Below, piece by piece: positions 37,701-46,053 of a DNA stretch of 64,000 nucleotides; position 1 is the first letter of the stretch; each line of letters opens with the position of its first letter. The position numbers and the translations under genes are program-made. The DNA is taken from NCBI GenBank assembly GCA_963779325.1, contig CAVZXS010000009.1, positions 1-64,000 on the forward strand, in the 5' to 3' direction. Source of the DNA: CAVZXS01 sp963779325. GTDB lineage: Bacteria > Bacteroidota > Bacteroidia > Chitinophagales > Chitinophagaceae. Under the pieces are notes generated by a model, which was not told where the DNA came from, did no database searches, and worked only from the letters and a program-made list of their open reading frames with translations.

Positions 37701-38526
37701 GATAGGAGAAAAAATGCGTGAAGTAAATCTCGGAAAACGCAATGAAGAAATTGATTGGAAGCGGGAAGATGAAATAGGCGAGCTGGTAGTAGAGTATAAC
37801 AAGATGGTTAATAAATTGGGGGAAAGCGCTACGGCGCTGGCCAAAAGCGAAAGGGAAGGGGCCTGGAGAGAGATGGCACGGCAGGTAGCACATGAAATAA
37901 AAAATCCGTTGACACCGATGAAGCTGAGCATACAATACCTGCAAAAAGCGATAGATAATAACCAAAGCAATGTAAAAGAATTGACTGCCAGCGTAGCCGC
38001 TACACTGGTAGAACAGATAGACCACTTGTCAAAGATTGCCGCCGATTTTTCGCAGTTTGCCAATATAGGTAATACCAATACCACCTTGTTTGATTTACAC
38101 GAGATCATCAACTCATTAAAAGATTTATACCTGCCCTATCACAACGTACAATTTAAGTGGAACGCCGTGGGACGACCGGTAATGATAAATGCTGATAAAA
38201 CACAAATGAACAGGTTGTTTACCAATTTGTTTCAGAATGCGGTAGAAGCCGCCGAGGATGAAAAGGCTTGCACAATAACTGTAAATGAAGTTTTGGATGA
38301 AACGAAAATACTGGTAAGCGTTTCCGATAACGGTATGGGTATTTTGCCCGAAATGCAAGCCAAAATATTTGCGCCAAACTTTACCACCAAATCATCCGGT
38401 ACCGGTCTCGGACTGGCTATGTGCAAAAGCATTGTAGAACAAGCGCATGGTAAAATATGGTTTGAAACCCAAATTGGAAAAGGTACTACTTTTTTTGTGG
38501 AGCTGCCGGTTATCAACGGGCAATAG
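34759..38526 (+). CDS. Giant NtrY-like sensor histidine kinase (1255 aa)
   Basis: It starts at GTG 34759, coupled to mazG. The N-terminal half has a first membrane helix (about 12-28), a 200-residue extracytoplasmic domain, a block of about eight membrane spans (about 225-490), a second extracytoplasmic domain (about 500-730), more spans, another sensor domain (about 800-935) and a span followed by a HAMP-like linker. The kinase core is at the end: H1045 in ARQVAHEIKNPLTPMKLSIQ, NLFQNAVEAAED (N-box), VSDNGMGIL (G1) and TGLGLAMCKSIVEQ (G2). The layout resembles NtrY. No response regulator is adjacent. The signal sensed is unknown. Confidence 0.9.
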   Translation: MKPSLKNIFFSKYSLLLPAAALFLLSNFFNSYYSNSSSLVRNGQALQQYIHNMERAVNAFYTDTATIKKLINENETLPEFENITKSGFGVYLYTNDFYGNYTLRFWSDQRVVPDSMAFRYEDGEHYQKLPNGYYETIKRKIFLSDADSVTAVSLIPIQYDFYVENENLGNNFIYDKKADQKIIISKDKDTTDFPIRTLTGKTLFYIDKKAGSELPVSNTLTFSLRLAAFILLFIFFFLIADDIATRGKLGLGLVFLVITFIGVRLVLYYFPAILNLRRFELFNPGIYSSGVILKSLGDILINALLLCWIATFIWSRTGKRIVNITINPKLKWLTGIISLMALTLATLVLADVIKNLVADSNISFDVTDFDSITRYSVIGFIVLACLSLAFFYFTRILFYFVFAVFKKRQWIIFLVISLTGLSYLTLRGNNPVVQFYLFVLFWLLFYTWLFMQENFVINRLRINMAGILFWIFLFSASIASVILLVNKNKEWNIRKNVAEKLALQYDPASELLPSIAVAYFDRDFLTQNFHRFFDKEVNAYLRDSIIRQNFKGYLSRFNTRIYVYDKFDKGIFNDEPSSYGMMNAATLVEAKPTSFEDLYRYETSYDKLSYIFRREAYDSAGRKIGTLFIRSDPKKHSSDALYSELFRQIKDKNDPEASALYSYAIYNNLRLTISSSKYPFATSITEKQLPAEEFKKIKTNDEDELWHRAGKDKVVVVVKKKDSFIEAITLFSWLFCAFLFLVVLMQVISLFIRVITGRQQFRKVMRLNIRSQVHGTIIFISLLSFIIIGAATISFFKQRYRTNNSDKLSRTMSIVVKEMKKNIGEHQVFDDALAIYDSAANLKMQKLADEIADIHNVDVNVFDTLGNLQVSSDADVYTKGIFSRKMHPLAFYNLDRLHHIEHIQQEEIGNFSYPSIYAPVRNTSGIVYCYVNVPFFNTQNDLNLEISNFLVAIINLNAFIFLIAGIIALFITNRITNSFSLIGEKMREVNLGKRNEEIDWKREDEIGELVVEYNKMVNKLGESATALAKSEREGAWREMARQVAHEIKNPLTPMKLSIQYLQKAIDNNQSNVKELTASVAATLVEQIDHLSKIAADFSQFANIGNTNTTLFDLHEIINSLKDLYLPYHNVQFKWNAVGRPVMINADKTQMNRLFTNLFQNAVEAAEDEKACTITVNEVLDETKILVSVSDNGMGILPEMQAKIFAPNFTTKSSGTGLGLAMCKSIVEQAHGKIWFETQIGKGTTFFVELPVINGQ

Positions 38527-38598
38527 GCAATAAGCAATTGGCAATTAACAAAACTTAATACCTGATTTCTATTCAACCGATTTGTGCATACCGTAACA

Positions 38599-40305
38599 CT
38601 AAATTCCTTTTAGTTTTTTAATTTTTGATAAATAACTTTCAAACTCGGACAACGAAAAACTGCTGAGGTTTTGTTCTTTTGTTAAGCCCCCTTTTTGTGC
38701 CGCCAATACGCCGTACTGTATATCATCAAAGCCTTCGGTATTATGTGCATCAGGGTTTATTGAAATAAGCACACCTTTTTCTACAGCGGTGTTTATCCAT
38801 TGCCAGTCTATATCCAATCTTCGCGGATGCGCATTCAGTTCTATAGCTACATGGTTTGCCGCGCAGGCATCAATAATTGCCGGGTGATTTACAGGATAAC
38901 CGTTGCGGCTTAAAAGCAGTCTGCCGGTCATGTGTCCGAGAATGGTTGTGTAGGGATTTGAAATTGCTTTTAATAACCGGGTCATCGCTTTTTCTTCCGT
39001 CATTTTTAAATTACTGTGTACTGATGTTATGACAAGATCAAATGAAGCAAGCACTTCATCCGAATAATCGAGACTGCCGTCATTTAAAATATCACACTCT
39101 ATACTTTTAAAAATTTTGAACGGTTGCTTTCCTTTTGCTGATGTCTTGAATTTTTCATTCAGCTCATCAACATATTTATGCTGCTCTCTTATTTTTTCTT
39201 CGGAAAGCCCGTTGGCATAAAAAGCTGCTTTGGAGTGATCGGAAATAACAAGGTATTCAATTCCTTTACTGATTAATGCGTTTACCATTTCTTCAATGGT
39301 ATTAGCGCCGTCGCTCCAGTTACTGTGGTTATGAATAATACCCTTTATGTCTTCTTTTATAATAAGCTCGGGCAAATTATTTTTTTGCGCTTTATCAAGA
39401 ATAGAAGCGGACTCCCGCAGGCAAGGATGAATGACAGGTAAACCAACTTCGTTAAATACCGATTCTTCAGCAGCATACACTTTGTTATTTTTCAATACTA
39501 AAGGATACTTTTTTTGAAAGGCCTCATTAAATTCTTTTGTACCGGTAGTTAAGAATAATTGCTGTATTAAATTATTCTCTGCAGTATACAATCGCAGTTT
39601 TAATCCGTTTTTAAGCTTGTACAACAGGCTACTCTCCGTTTCTTCCAATAACTCAGGAGGGTAGGCGGTTTCAAATTTCGGTTTAATGGCAGCGATTTTT
39701 TCGGCAACAACAAACTCCAGTTCATCAATAACTAAACTCTGTCTTCTGTAAGTGCCGGTTACATGTACTTTCCCGGGGGTAAATAAGTTTTCTAAATAAT
39801 TTTTTATAGCCGGGTATATTGCATGTACGGCGGCAAATAAATGGCTGTCCTGGTTTTGCAGATAAAATTCTATAGCCTCCTGTACATTTTGTTGCGTCTT
39901 GGCGCCAAAGCCTTTAAAAAGTGTAAGCCTGTTTTCGTTGCAGGCATATAATAATTCACCTATGGATTCAATTCCCATTTCTTTCCAAATGGTATTTATC
40001 TTTTTGGGTCCGATGCCTTTAATGTTCAGCATCTCCACTACACCGGGCGGAGTTTTCTGTAAGTATTCATTTAGCAGTTGAAATTGACCTGTATCCAGCA
40101 GCTCGGTTATTTTGCCTGCAATGCTTGTCCCGATCCCTTTTATACCGGCTATCTCATTTCGCGGGTTATCTTTTAATTGCAGAGGCAGTTTTTCAATATG
40201 ATAAGCCGCTATGGCATAAGTTTTTGTTTTAAAACTGTTTTCCCCGTTTATATCCATCAGCTTACTAAGCAGGGAAAAATTATCGGCAATGGCATTGTTA
40301 TCCAT
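38599..40305 (-). CDS. PolX-family protein: degenerate polymerase domain + PHP phosphoesterase
   Basis: A 568-residue protein with the PolX layout: helix-hairpin-helix motifs (IKGIGTSIAGKI, IKGIGPKKI), a polymerase-beta-like palm, and a C-terminal PHP domain. In the palm, GTYRR (184-188) is kept, but the catalytic DxD position reads E195-L-E197. The third acidic position aligns with R238 (LKLRLY), so polymerase activity is unlikely. The PHP metal ligands are present: H325/H327 (IHNHSNWSDG), ISDHSK, SIECDI, SVHSN, NAHPRRLD and NPDAHNT. It probably acts as a nuclease or phosphatase in DNA repair. Neither neighbour is functionally linked. Confidence 0.88.
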   Translation of the reverse strand: MDNNAIADNFSLLSKLMDINGENSFKTKTYAIAAYHIEKLPLQLKDNPRNEIAGIKGIGTSIAGKITELLDTGQFQLLNEYLQKTPPGVVEMLNIKGIGPKKINTIWKEMGIESIGELLYACNENRLTLFKGFGAKTQQNVQEAIEFYLQNQDSHLFAAVHAIYPAIKNYLENLFTPGKVHVTGTYRRQSLVIDELEFVVAEKIAAIKPKFETAYPPELLEETESSLLYKLKNGLKLRLYTAENNLIQQLFLTTGTKEFNEAFQKKYPLVLKNNKVYAAEESVFNEVGLPVIHPCLRESASILDKAQKNNLPELIIKEDIKGIIHNHSNWSDGANTIEEMVNALISKGIEYLVISDHSKAAFYANGLSEEKIREQHKYVDELNEKFKTSAKGKQPFKIFKSIECDILNDGSLDYSDEVLASFDLVITSVHSNLKMTEEKAMTRLLKAISNPYTTILGHMTGRLLLSRNGYPVNHPAIIDACAANHVAIELNAHPRRLDIDWQWINTAVEKGVLISINPDAHNTEGFDDIQYGVLAAQKGGLTKEQNLSSFSLSEFESYLSKIKKLKGI

Positions 40306-40424
40306 AAAAAATATTTATCGAAATGCGAAGATGGGGTTTTGCGAAGGTATTTACCAAAATTAAAGAGATTGGCAATTTAATGACAGGTGAGAATAAAATA
40401 GGGGAGAGAATGATACAAAATGAA

Positions 40425-40448
40425 AAGTCCCCCGAAACCGGAGGACTT
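40425..40448 (-). terminator. Terminator after the histone H1-like gene
   Basis: AAGTCCCCC (40425-40433) pairs with GGAGGACTT (40440-40448) with one mismatch; the minus strand continues TTTTCATTTTG. Confidence 0.7.
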
Positions 40449-40475
40449 ATTATTACTTCAGAAGTTAGAAATCGA

Positions 40476-40601
40476 TTACTTCTTTTTAGCAGCTTTCTTA
40501 GCAGCTTTTTTCTTTGGAGCTGCTTTTCTTTTTGGAGCGGCTTTCTTTGCAGCTTTCTTTTTAGGAGCTGCTTTTTTAGCGGCTTTCTTTTTTGTTGCCA
40601 T
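40476..40601 (-). CDS. Histone H1-like Lys/Ala-rich protein (41 aa)
   Basis: A short frame starting ATG 40601: MATKKKAAKKAAPKKKAAKK, continuing with AAPKRKAAPK and KKAAKKAAKKK. The whole protein is Lys, Ala and a few Pro in a repeating KKAAPKK pattern, like the C-terminal tail of eukaryotic histone H1 and bacterial Hc1-type proteins. It should bind DNA or RNA non-specifically and be extremely basic. It lies 98 bases downstream of rpmA on the same strand and is followed by a terminator. An A/T-rich upstream region (TTTTG and TATATTTT, about 40640-40675) could be its own promoter. The opposite-strand frames here are shadows. Confidence 0.75.
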   Translation of the reverse strand: MATKKKAAKKAAPKKKAAKKAAPKRKAAPKKKAAKKAAKKK

Positions 40602-40699
40602 GTTTTTTTGAATTAAAGGGTTAGTAAAAAAAACTTATCGACAGTAAAAATATAAAAATTTTTGTACTATCAAAACTTTTTTTTAATTAATTCAGAAAA

Positions 40700-40966
40700 T
40701 CAGGCCGTTGCTTCTACCGCATTTACCGACACAAAAGTCTTATCGCTTTTACCTTTTTTGAATTCAACAACACCATCCTGCATTGCAAACAGCGTAAAAT
40801 CTCTTCCTACGCCAACATTTTTTCCGGGATGATACACAGTACCACGCTGACGTATAATGATATTGCCCGCTACTGCCGGTTGACCGCCAAAAATTTTTAC
40901 ACCAAGGCGTTTGCTATGTGAATCACGTCCGTTCTTTACACTTCCTTCACCTTTTTTATGTGCCAT
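40700..40966 (-). CDS. rpmA: 50S ribosomal protein L27
   Basis: An 88-residue L27 with the conserved start MAHKKGEGSVKNGRDSHSKR, then LGVKIFGGQ and GNIIIRQRGT. No N-terminal extension needing cleavage is present (unlike Firmicutes). It follows rplU by 45 bases, the standard rplU-rpmA order. The protein contacts tRNA at the peptidyl transferase centre. Confidence 0.98.
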   Translation of the reverse strand: MAHKKGEGSVKNGRDSHSKRLGVKIFGGQPAVAGNIIIRQRGTVYHPGKNVGVGRDFTLFAMQDGVVEFKKGKSDKTFVSVNAVEATA

Positions 40967-41011
40967 GATTATTTATTTTTATTTTTTAACAATTGTTAAA
41001 ACCCGCCGGTT

Positions 41012-41314
41012 TTAAGCAATACCCGTTACTTTAATTTTTGTGTAATGCGTACGATGTCCGAGTTTTTTATGAAAGCCCTTTCTTCTTTTCATCTTATAGG
41101 CTATCACCTTTTCACCTTTTACCTGGTTTACAATTTCAGCCGATACTTTGGCTTTCACTGCAGACCCGATTGATAACTTGCCGTCGGTATCAGCTAACAA
41201 TACATCGGCAAATTCTACTTTATCGCCGGCATCGCCGTCGATATGAGGAACAAACAAAGTCTGGTCTTTCGCCACTTTAAATTGCTGTCCGGCTATTTTT
41301 ACTACTGCAAACAT
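41012..41314 (-). CDS. rplU: 50S ribosomal protein L21
   Basis: A 100-residue L21 with MFAVVKIAGQQFKVAKDQTL at the start, KVIAYKMKRRKGFHKKLGHR in the RNA-binding loop and the YTKIKVTGI ending. First gene of the rplU-rpmA pair. The upstream spacer (41315-41510) is shared with the divergent GH3-family gene. Confidence 0.98.
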   Translation of the reverse strand: MFAVVKIAGQQFKVAKDQTLFVPHIDGDAGDKVEFADVLLADTDGKLSIGSAVKAKVSAEIVNQVKGEKVIAYKMKRRKGFHKKLGHRTHYTKIKVTGIA

Positions 41315-41510
41315 GTCTTATAAAATTAGGACGGCAAAGGTAAGGTTAAATTTTATATGGCCAAATACAAAATCGAAGTTTTAGGGCATAATATTCGCTT
41401 TGTCTATGCTTCCTTAGGCTATATTTGTACAGCTTTTATGAAAAAAGCTTTACTTGACCGCCGTTGACGGGCAGAAAAGGGGATAATCGGAGTATAATTA
41501 AGTAATTCGT

Positions 41511-43007
41511 ATGAAAATCAAATCTTTTTTAGCAAAGCCTTTTGCTACCTATATATATAAAGGAATACGCAAAGGCATGGCCTCGGCTGTGCAGGACCAG
41601 GAAAATATTCTGAAACAGCTTATCAAAACAGGGCGCCTCACCGAATTTGGCAAAGAAGCCGGCCTGGATAAGGTAAACGGGTACGACGAATATAAACAGG
41701 CAGTAGCCATCAGGGACTATGAGCAAATGAAGGGTTATATTGAAAGAATAAAGGCCGGTAAGCACAATGTACTTTGGAAAGGCCAGCCCATTTATTTTGC
41801 CAAAACATCCGGTACTACCAGCGGTACCAAATATATTCCCATCACCAAAGATTCTATTCCCAACCATATTAATACAGCCCGCAATGCCTTGTTATGTTAC
41901 ATGGCCGAAACGGGTAATTCGAAATTCGCCGACGGCAAAATGATTTTTCTTTCGGGCTCGCCGGAGTTGGAAAGAATTGGCGGCATACCCACCGGTCGGT
42001 TAAGCGGCATTGTCAATCATCATGTACCCGGTTATTTACGCAAAAATCAAATGCCTTCTTACGAAACCAATTGCATTGAAGATTGGGAAACCAAATTAGA
42101 TAGAATTGTAGACGAGACGATTAATAAAGACATGACACTCATCAGCGGCATACCGCCGTGGATGCAAATGTATTTTGACAGGCTGACGGAAAAAAGCGGT
42201 AAAAAAATAGGCGATTTGTTTCCGCGGTTCTCCGTAATGGTGCAGGGCGGTGTAAATTTTGAACCGTACAAAACAAAATTGTACGAAAGCATCGGCCGCA
42301 AAATAGATTGTATAGAACTGTTCCCCGCAAGTGAAGGTTTTTTTGCTTTCCAGGATTCGCAGGAAGCGGAAGGACTTTTATTAAATACTGACAGCGGTAT
42401 ATTTTATGAGTTTATACCGGCAGCAGAAATATTTAATGAAAACCCTGTACGCTTATCATTAAAGGATGTAAAGGTGGGTGAAAACTATGCACTTATTATA
42501 AATAGTAATGCGGGTCTTTGGGGTTATAATATTGGCGATACGGTAAAATTCGTTTCTGTAGATCCGTATCGTTTGATCGTTTCAGGCCGCATCAAGCATT
42601 TTATATCTGCTTTTGGCGAGCATGTAATAGGCGAGGAAGTAGAGCAAAGTTTAATGAAAGCGGCTGCTGAAGCGAAAGTACATATCACCGAGTTTACAGT
42701 AGCGCCGATGGTATCGGGCGGAGCGGGAAAAAGTTACCATGAATGGTTTATAGAATTTGAGAATAAACCGGAAAGCATGGCCGCTTTCGCTAAAAAATTA
42801 GAAGAAAACATGGCTGCTAAAAACGTTTATTACAGCGATTTAATAACCGGTAATATTTTAGAGCCTTTAAAAATAACGCCTGTAAAAAAGAACGGATTTA
42901 TTGATTATATGAAATCCATCGGTAAATTGGGCGGGCAAAACAAAGTGCCGAGGCTGAGCAACGACAGAAAAATTGCCGATGAACTGGTGAAGTGGAAGGA
43001 TAATTAG
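41511..43007 (+). CDS. GH3 auxin-responsive-like acyl-acid adenylate-forming enzyme
   Basis: A 498-residue member of the GH3 branch of adenylate-forming enzymes, which couple an acid to an amine or other acceptor through an acyl-AMP. Signs are the phosphate-binding loop FAKTSGTTSGTKYIPIT (from about residue 97), an acid-binding core (SGIPPWMQMYFDRL; MVQGGVNFEPYKTKL; ELFPASEGFFAFQ) and the hinge and C-terminal lobe (WGYNIGDTVKFVS; SGRIKHFISAFGEHV). The family is common in Bacteroidota and its bacterial substrates are unknown. It stands alone ahead of dxr, separated by about 120 bases of short word-like repeats, and is probably its own unit. Confidence 0.9.
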   Translation: MKIKSFLAKPFATYIYKGIRKGMASAVQDQENILKQLIKTGRLTEFGKEAGLDKVNGYDEYKQAVAIRDYEQMKGYIERIKAGKHNVLWKGQPIYFAKTSGTTSGTKYIPITKDSIPNHINTARNALLCYMAETGNSKFADGKMIFLSGSPELERIGGIPTGRLSGIVNHHVPGYLRKNQMPSYETNCIEDWETKLDRIVDETINKDMTLISGIPPWMQMYFDRLTEKSGKKIGDLFPRFSVMVQGGVNFEPYKTKLYESIGRKIDCIELFPASEGFFAFQDSQEAEGLLLNTDSGIFYEFIPAAEIFNENPVRLSLKDVKVGENYALIINSNAGLWGYNIGDTVKFVSVDPYRLIVSGRIKHFISAFGEHVIGEEVEQSLMKAAAEAKVHITEFTVAPMVSGGAGKSYHEWFIEFENKPESMAAFAKKLEENMAAKNVYYSDLITGNILEPLKITPVKKNGFIDYMKSIGKLGGQNKVPRLSNDRKIADELVKWKDN

Positions 43008-43129
43008 TGGTGAGTAGCGAGCGGTAAGTTACAAGTATTAAGTACATAGTAATTAGATATTAGAATTTTGCTATTTTACATTTTTTACTTTTCATTTTTC
43101 ACTTTTAATTTTTTCACTTAGCAACTAAA

Positions 43130-44347
43130 ATGAATACTGAAAAAGCAAATACGCTGACAAATACGGCTCCTTCGAAAGATGCGGGGCGTGGCGGTATAAA
43201 ACGTATTGCTCTTTTCGGTTCTACGGGTTCCATCGGTACGCAGGCGCTGGAAGTAATAGCCGCCAACCCCGATAGATTTTCCGCCGAAATTCTTACCGCA
43301 CAAAATAATGAGGAGCTGTTGATAAAACAGGCGTTGCAATTTAATCCCAACATAGTAGTAATAGGCGATGAAAAAAAGTATACACAGGTTAAAGAAGCAT
43401 TGGCTGCTACGGGTATAAAAGTATTTGCCGGAGAAAGTTCGCTGGAGGAAGTAGCGGCTATGGACTGTTATGATTTAATGCTGGCGGGTATTGTAGGTTA
43501 TGCAGGATTGAAGCCGACATTAAAAGCCATTGAAAATAAAAAAATAATAGCGCTGGCCAATAAAGAAACATTGGTAGTTGCCGGCGATATTATTATGCAG
43601 AAAGCGGTGGAAAATCGTGTGCCGATTATTCCGGTTGATTCGGAACATTCAGCCATTTTTCAATGCCTGACGGGTGAAGGAAAAAATAAAATTGAAAAAA
43701 TAATTCTTACCGCTTCGGGCGGTCCTTTCCTGGGCAAGAAAACAAATTTTCTGGTTAATGTAAAAAAAGAACATGCGCTGCAACACCCTAACTGGGTTAT
43801 GGGGGCGAAAATAAGTATTGACTCCGCTACGCTCATGAATAAAGGGCTTGAGATGATTGAAGCCAAATGGTTGTTTAATCTTTCGCCCGATCAAATACAG
43901 GTAATGGTACACCCGCAGAGTATAATACACAGTATGGTACAATTCGAGGACGGCAGTATAAAAGCACAGATGGGATTGCCCGATATGAAACTGCCCATTC
44001 AATATGCCATGGCGTTTCCGCATCGTATACCCAATGATTTTCCGCGTTGCGATTTCAGAAAAGTTAATTCACTTACGTTCGAAGAACCTGATCTGAAAAC
44101 TTTTCGTAACCTGGTGCTTGCTACCGAAGCGCTGAAAAAAGGAGGCAACCTGCCTTGCGTTATGAATGCAGCCAACGAAATAGCGGTATATGCTTTTATA
44201 CGCAACCGGATTGGTTTTTTAGATATGACTGATTTGATAGAGCGTACCATGGAAAGTATTCCGTTTATTGAAAAACCCACGCTGCAGCAATATTATGACA
44301 GCGATGGCGAAGCCCGCAGTCTTGCTGCAGATATATTAAAGCTCTGA
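43130..44347 (+). CDS. dxr: 1-deoxy-D-xylulose 5-phosphate reductoisomerase
   Basis: Converts DXP to MEP with NADPH, the committed step of the non-mevalonate isoprenoid pathway. The 405-residue protein has the NADPH loop ALFGSTGSIGTQALEV, NKETLVVAGDIIM, the active-site VDSEHSAIFQCL with metal-binding Asp and Glu, TASGGPFLGKK, NKGLEMIEAKWLF and the MVHPQSIIHSMVQFEDG segment. The first 23 residues are a non-conserved extension, so the true start could be later, although no other Met precedes IKRIALFG. Confidence 0.96.
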   Translation: MNTEKANTLTNTAPSKDAGRGGIKRIALFGSTGSIGTQALEVIAANPDRFSAEILTAQNNEELLIKQALQFNPNIVVIGDEKKYTQVKEALAATGIKVFAGESSLEEVAAMDCYDLMLAGIVGYAGLKPTLKAIENKKIIALANKETLVVAGDIIMQKAVENRVPIIPVDSEHSAIFQCLTGEGKNKIEKIILTASGGPFLGKKTNFLVNVKKEHALQHPNWVMGAKISIDSATLMNKGLEMIEAKWLFNLSPDQIQVMVHPQSIIHSMVQFEDGSIKAQMGLPDMKLPIQYAMAFPHRIPNDFPRCDFRKVNSLTFEEPDLKTFRNLVLATEALKKGGNLPCVMNAANEIAVYAFIRNRIGFLDMTDLIERTMESIPFIEKPTLQQYYDSDGEARSLAADILKL

Positions 44348-44585
44348 TTCGCTGTTTTCTTCCGAAATTTTATAGTAGAATGACCCGATTGGTTAGCAAA
44401 GCTTTGTGTAACCGGATATGCCCGGTTTAAAACAAACCCTTAGCGCATTTGTTAGTGTTTTCAAATAATTTATAAGCGGGGCTTTATTTCTGTATTATTT
44501 AACGGATATTTGCCCTCTCATTTTTAAAAAAATTATACCGAAGTATTTTCTCGGGAAATACCACGGTCAGGAGTATCAAAACAAT

Positions 44586-45962
44586 ATGAATTATTTATTA
44601 GCAATTAATTGGCCCGAAGTGGGAGTGAAAGCGGGTCAACTCTTACTGTCTCTTTCCATTTTAGTTATACTGCACGAGTTCGGTCATTATATAACTGCCC
44701 GCTGGTTTAAGTGTCGTGTCGAAAAATTTTATTTGTTTTTTGATCCCTGGTTTTCTTTATTTAAAAAGAAAGTAGGCGATACCGAATACGGTATCGGTTG
44801 GTTGCCATTGGGGGGTTATGTAAAAATATCGGGCATGATAGACGAGAGCATGGACAAAGAAGCCATGAAGCAGCCGCCAAAGGATTATGAGTTTCGGAGT
44901 AAGCCGGCCTGGCAACGATTGATTGTAATGCTGGGTGGTGTTATTATGAATATATTGGTTGCATTTGTAGTGTATGCATTTATATTAATGATATGGGGAG
45001 AAAAAAGAACACCGATGAGTTCGATTAAAAACGGAATTTGGATTCAGGATAGTTTGATGAACCAAATTGGTTTGCAGAATGGCGATAAGATATTATCTGT
45101 AAATGGTAAACCTGCGGTTTATTATGAAAATATTACTGCTGATATTTTACTTGGCGAAAAAATTATTTTGGAAAGAAACGGTCAGCAAAAAGAAATTGAT
45201 TTGCCGGTTAACCTGATAGAAAAGCTGATTGAAAGCAAAAGAAAGCGTGGTATGTTGCTGGCGCCGCGTATTCCGGCTTATGTAGGTAAATACGATAAAA
45301 AAGATACGACAAGCAACGGTAAAAAAGCCGGCTTGCAGGAAATGGATAAAATTGTTGCAATAGATTCAACGCCGATTTCGTTTTATGATGAAATGACTGC
45401 TGTACTGGGCAAACATAAAAACGGACAGGTAACACTTACGATAGAAAGAAACGGAGAAACAAAAAAAATTGATACAAAAGTTTCTGCCGAAGGAAAAGTG
45501 GGTATTCCTTTTTTAGAAGATGAACAATATGTAAAACTTGGTGCATACGAACTGCAAGTAAGAAAATATGGTTTCTTTGAAGCGTTTCCTGCCGGTGTCG
45601 TGAAATCGGGAGAGAAACTGAAAAGCTATATTGATCAATTTAAAAAGATATTGAACCCGGATACAGGCGCCTACAAAGGTGTGGGTGGTTTTAAAGCAAT
45701 GGGTTCTATATTCCCGGGTACCTGGAGTTGGGAAGCCTTCTGGAATATCACGGCATTTCTGAGTATAATTTTGGCCTTTATGAACATACTTCCTATTCCT
45801 GCATTGGATGGCGGGCATGTAATGTTTACGCTTTGGGAAATGATTACCGGCCGCAAGCCCAATGAAAAGTTTATGGAGTATGCACAATTGGTGGGTATGA
45901 TTCTCTTACTCGGCTTGATGTTGTATGCTAATGGTAATGATTGGTTTGGTTGGGGAAAGTAG
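44586..45962 (+). CDS. rseP: RIP site-2 zinc metalloprotease RseP
   Basis: Intramembrane protease that cleaves anti-sigma factors and leftover signal peptides. The 458-residue protein has the zinc motif H30-E31-F-G-H34 in the first membrane helix, a PDZ pair (QNGDKILSVNGKPA; EMDKIVAIDSTPI) facing the periplasm, and the third zinc ligand region NILPIPALDGGHVMF in a late helix. The length is typical for Bacteroidota. The upstream spacer (44348-44585) holds two hairpin-like words, GGTTAGCAAAGCTTTGTGTAAC (44391-44412, in two halves around AAAGCTTT) and AACCGG-atatg-CCCGGTT (44410-44428). The nearest of these could end dxr transcription. Confidence 0.95.
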   Translation: MNYLLAINWPEVGVKAGQLLLSLSILVILHEFGHYITARWFKCRVEKFYLFFDPWFSLFKKKVGDTEYGIGWLPLGGYVKISGMIDESMDKEAMKQPPKDYEFRSKPAWQRLIVMLGGVIMNILVAFVVYAFILMIWGEKRTPMSSIKNGIWIQDSLMNQIGLQNGDKILSVNGKPAVYYENITADILLGEKIILERNGQQKEIDLPVNLIEKLIESKRKRGMLLAPRIPAYVGKYDKKDTTSNGKKAGLQEMDKIVAIDSTPISFYDEMTAVLGKHKNGQVTLTIERNGETKKIDTKVSAEGKVGIPFLEDEQYVKLGAYELQVRKYGFFEAFPAGVVKSGEKLKSYIDQFKKILNPDTGAYKGVGGFKAMGSIFPGTWSWEAFWNITAFLSIILAFMNILPIPALDGGHVMFTLWEMITGRKPNEKFMEYAQLVGMILLLGLMLYANGNDWFGWGK

Positions 45963-45964
45963 AG

Positions 45965-46050
45965 AGGAGGTCAGAAGTCAGAAGTAAGAAATTGGAAGTC
46001 GGATGTTGGAAATAAAATTCTGACATCCGACTTCTTGCTTCGGACCTCTT
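45965..46050. repeat. Word-like inverted repeat between rseP and the MutS-like gene
   Basis: AAGTCGGATGT (45996-46006) is inverted at 46023-46033, and GAGGTC (45967-45972) at 46043-46048. It is composed of the same GAAGTCGG words as the 2.2-2.5 kb spacer. It could serve as a bidirectional terminator for the two converging genes. Confidence 0.65.
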
Positions 46051-46053
46051 TAC

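Noticed and set aside
40420..40611. Plus-strand hydrophobic frames (Phe/Ala-rich) opposite the histone H1-like gene
   Set aside because: They are the antisense of the Lys/Ala repeat; the minus-strand frame has a start codon, natural composition and a terminator.
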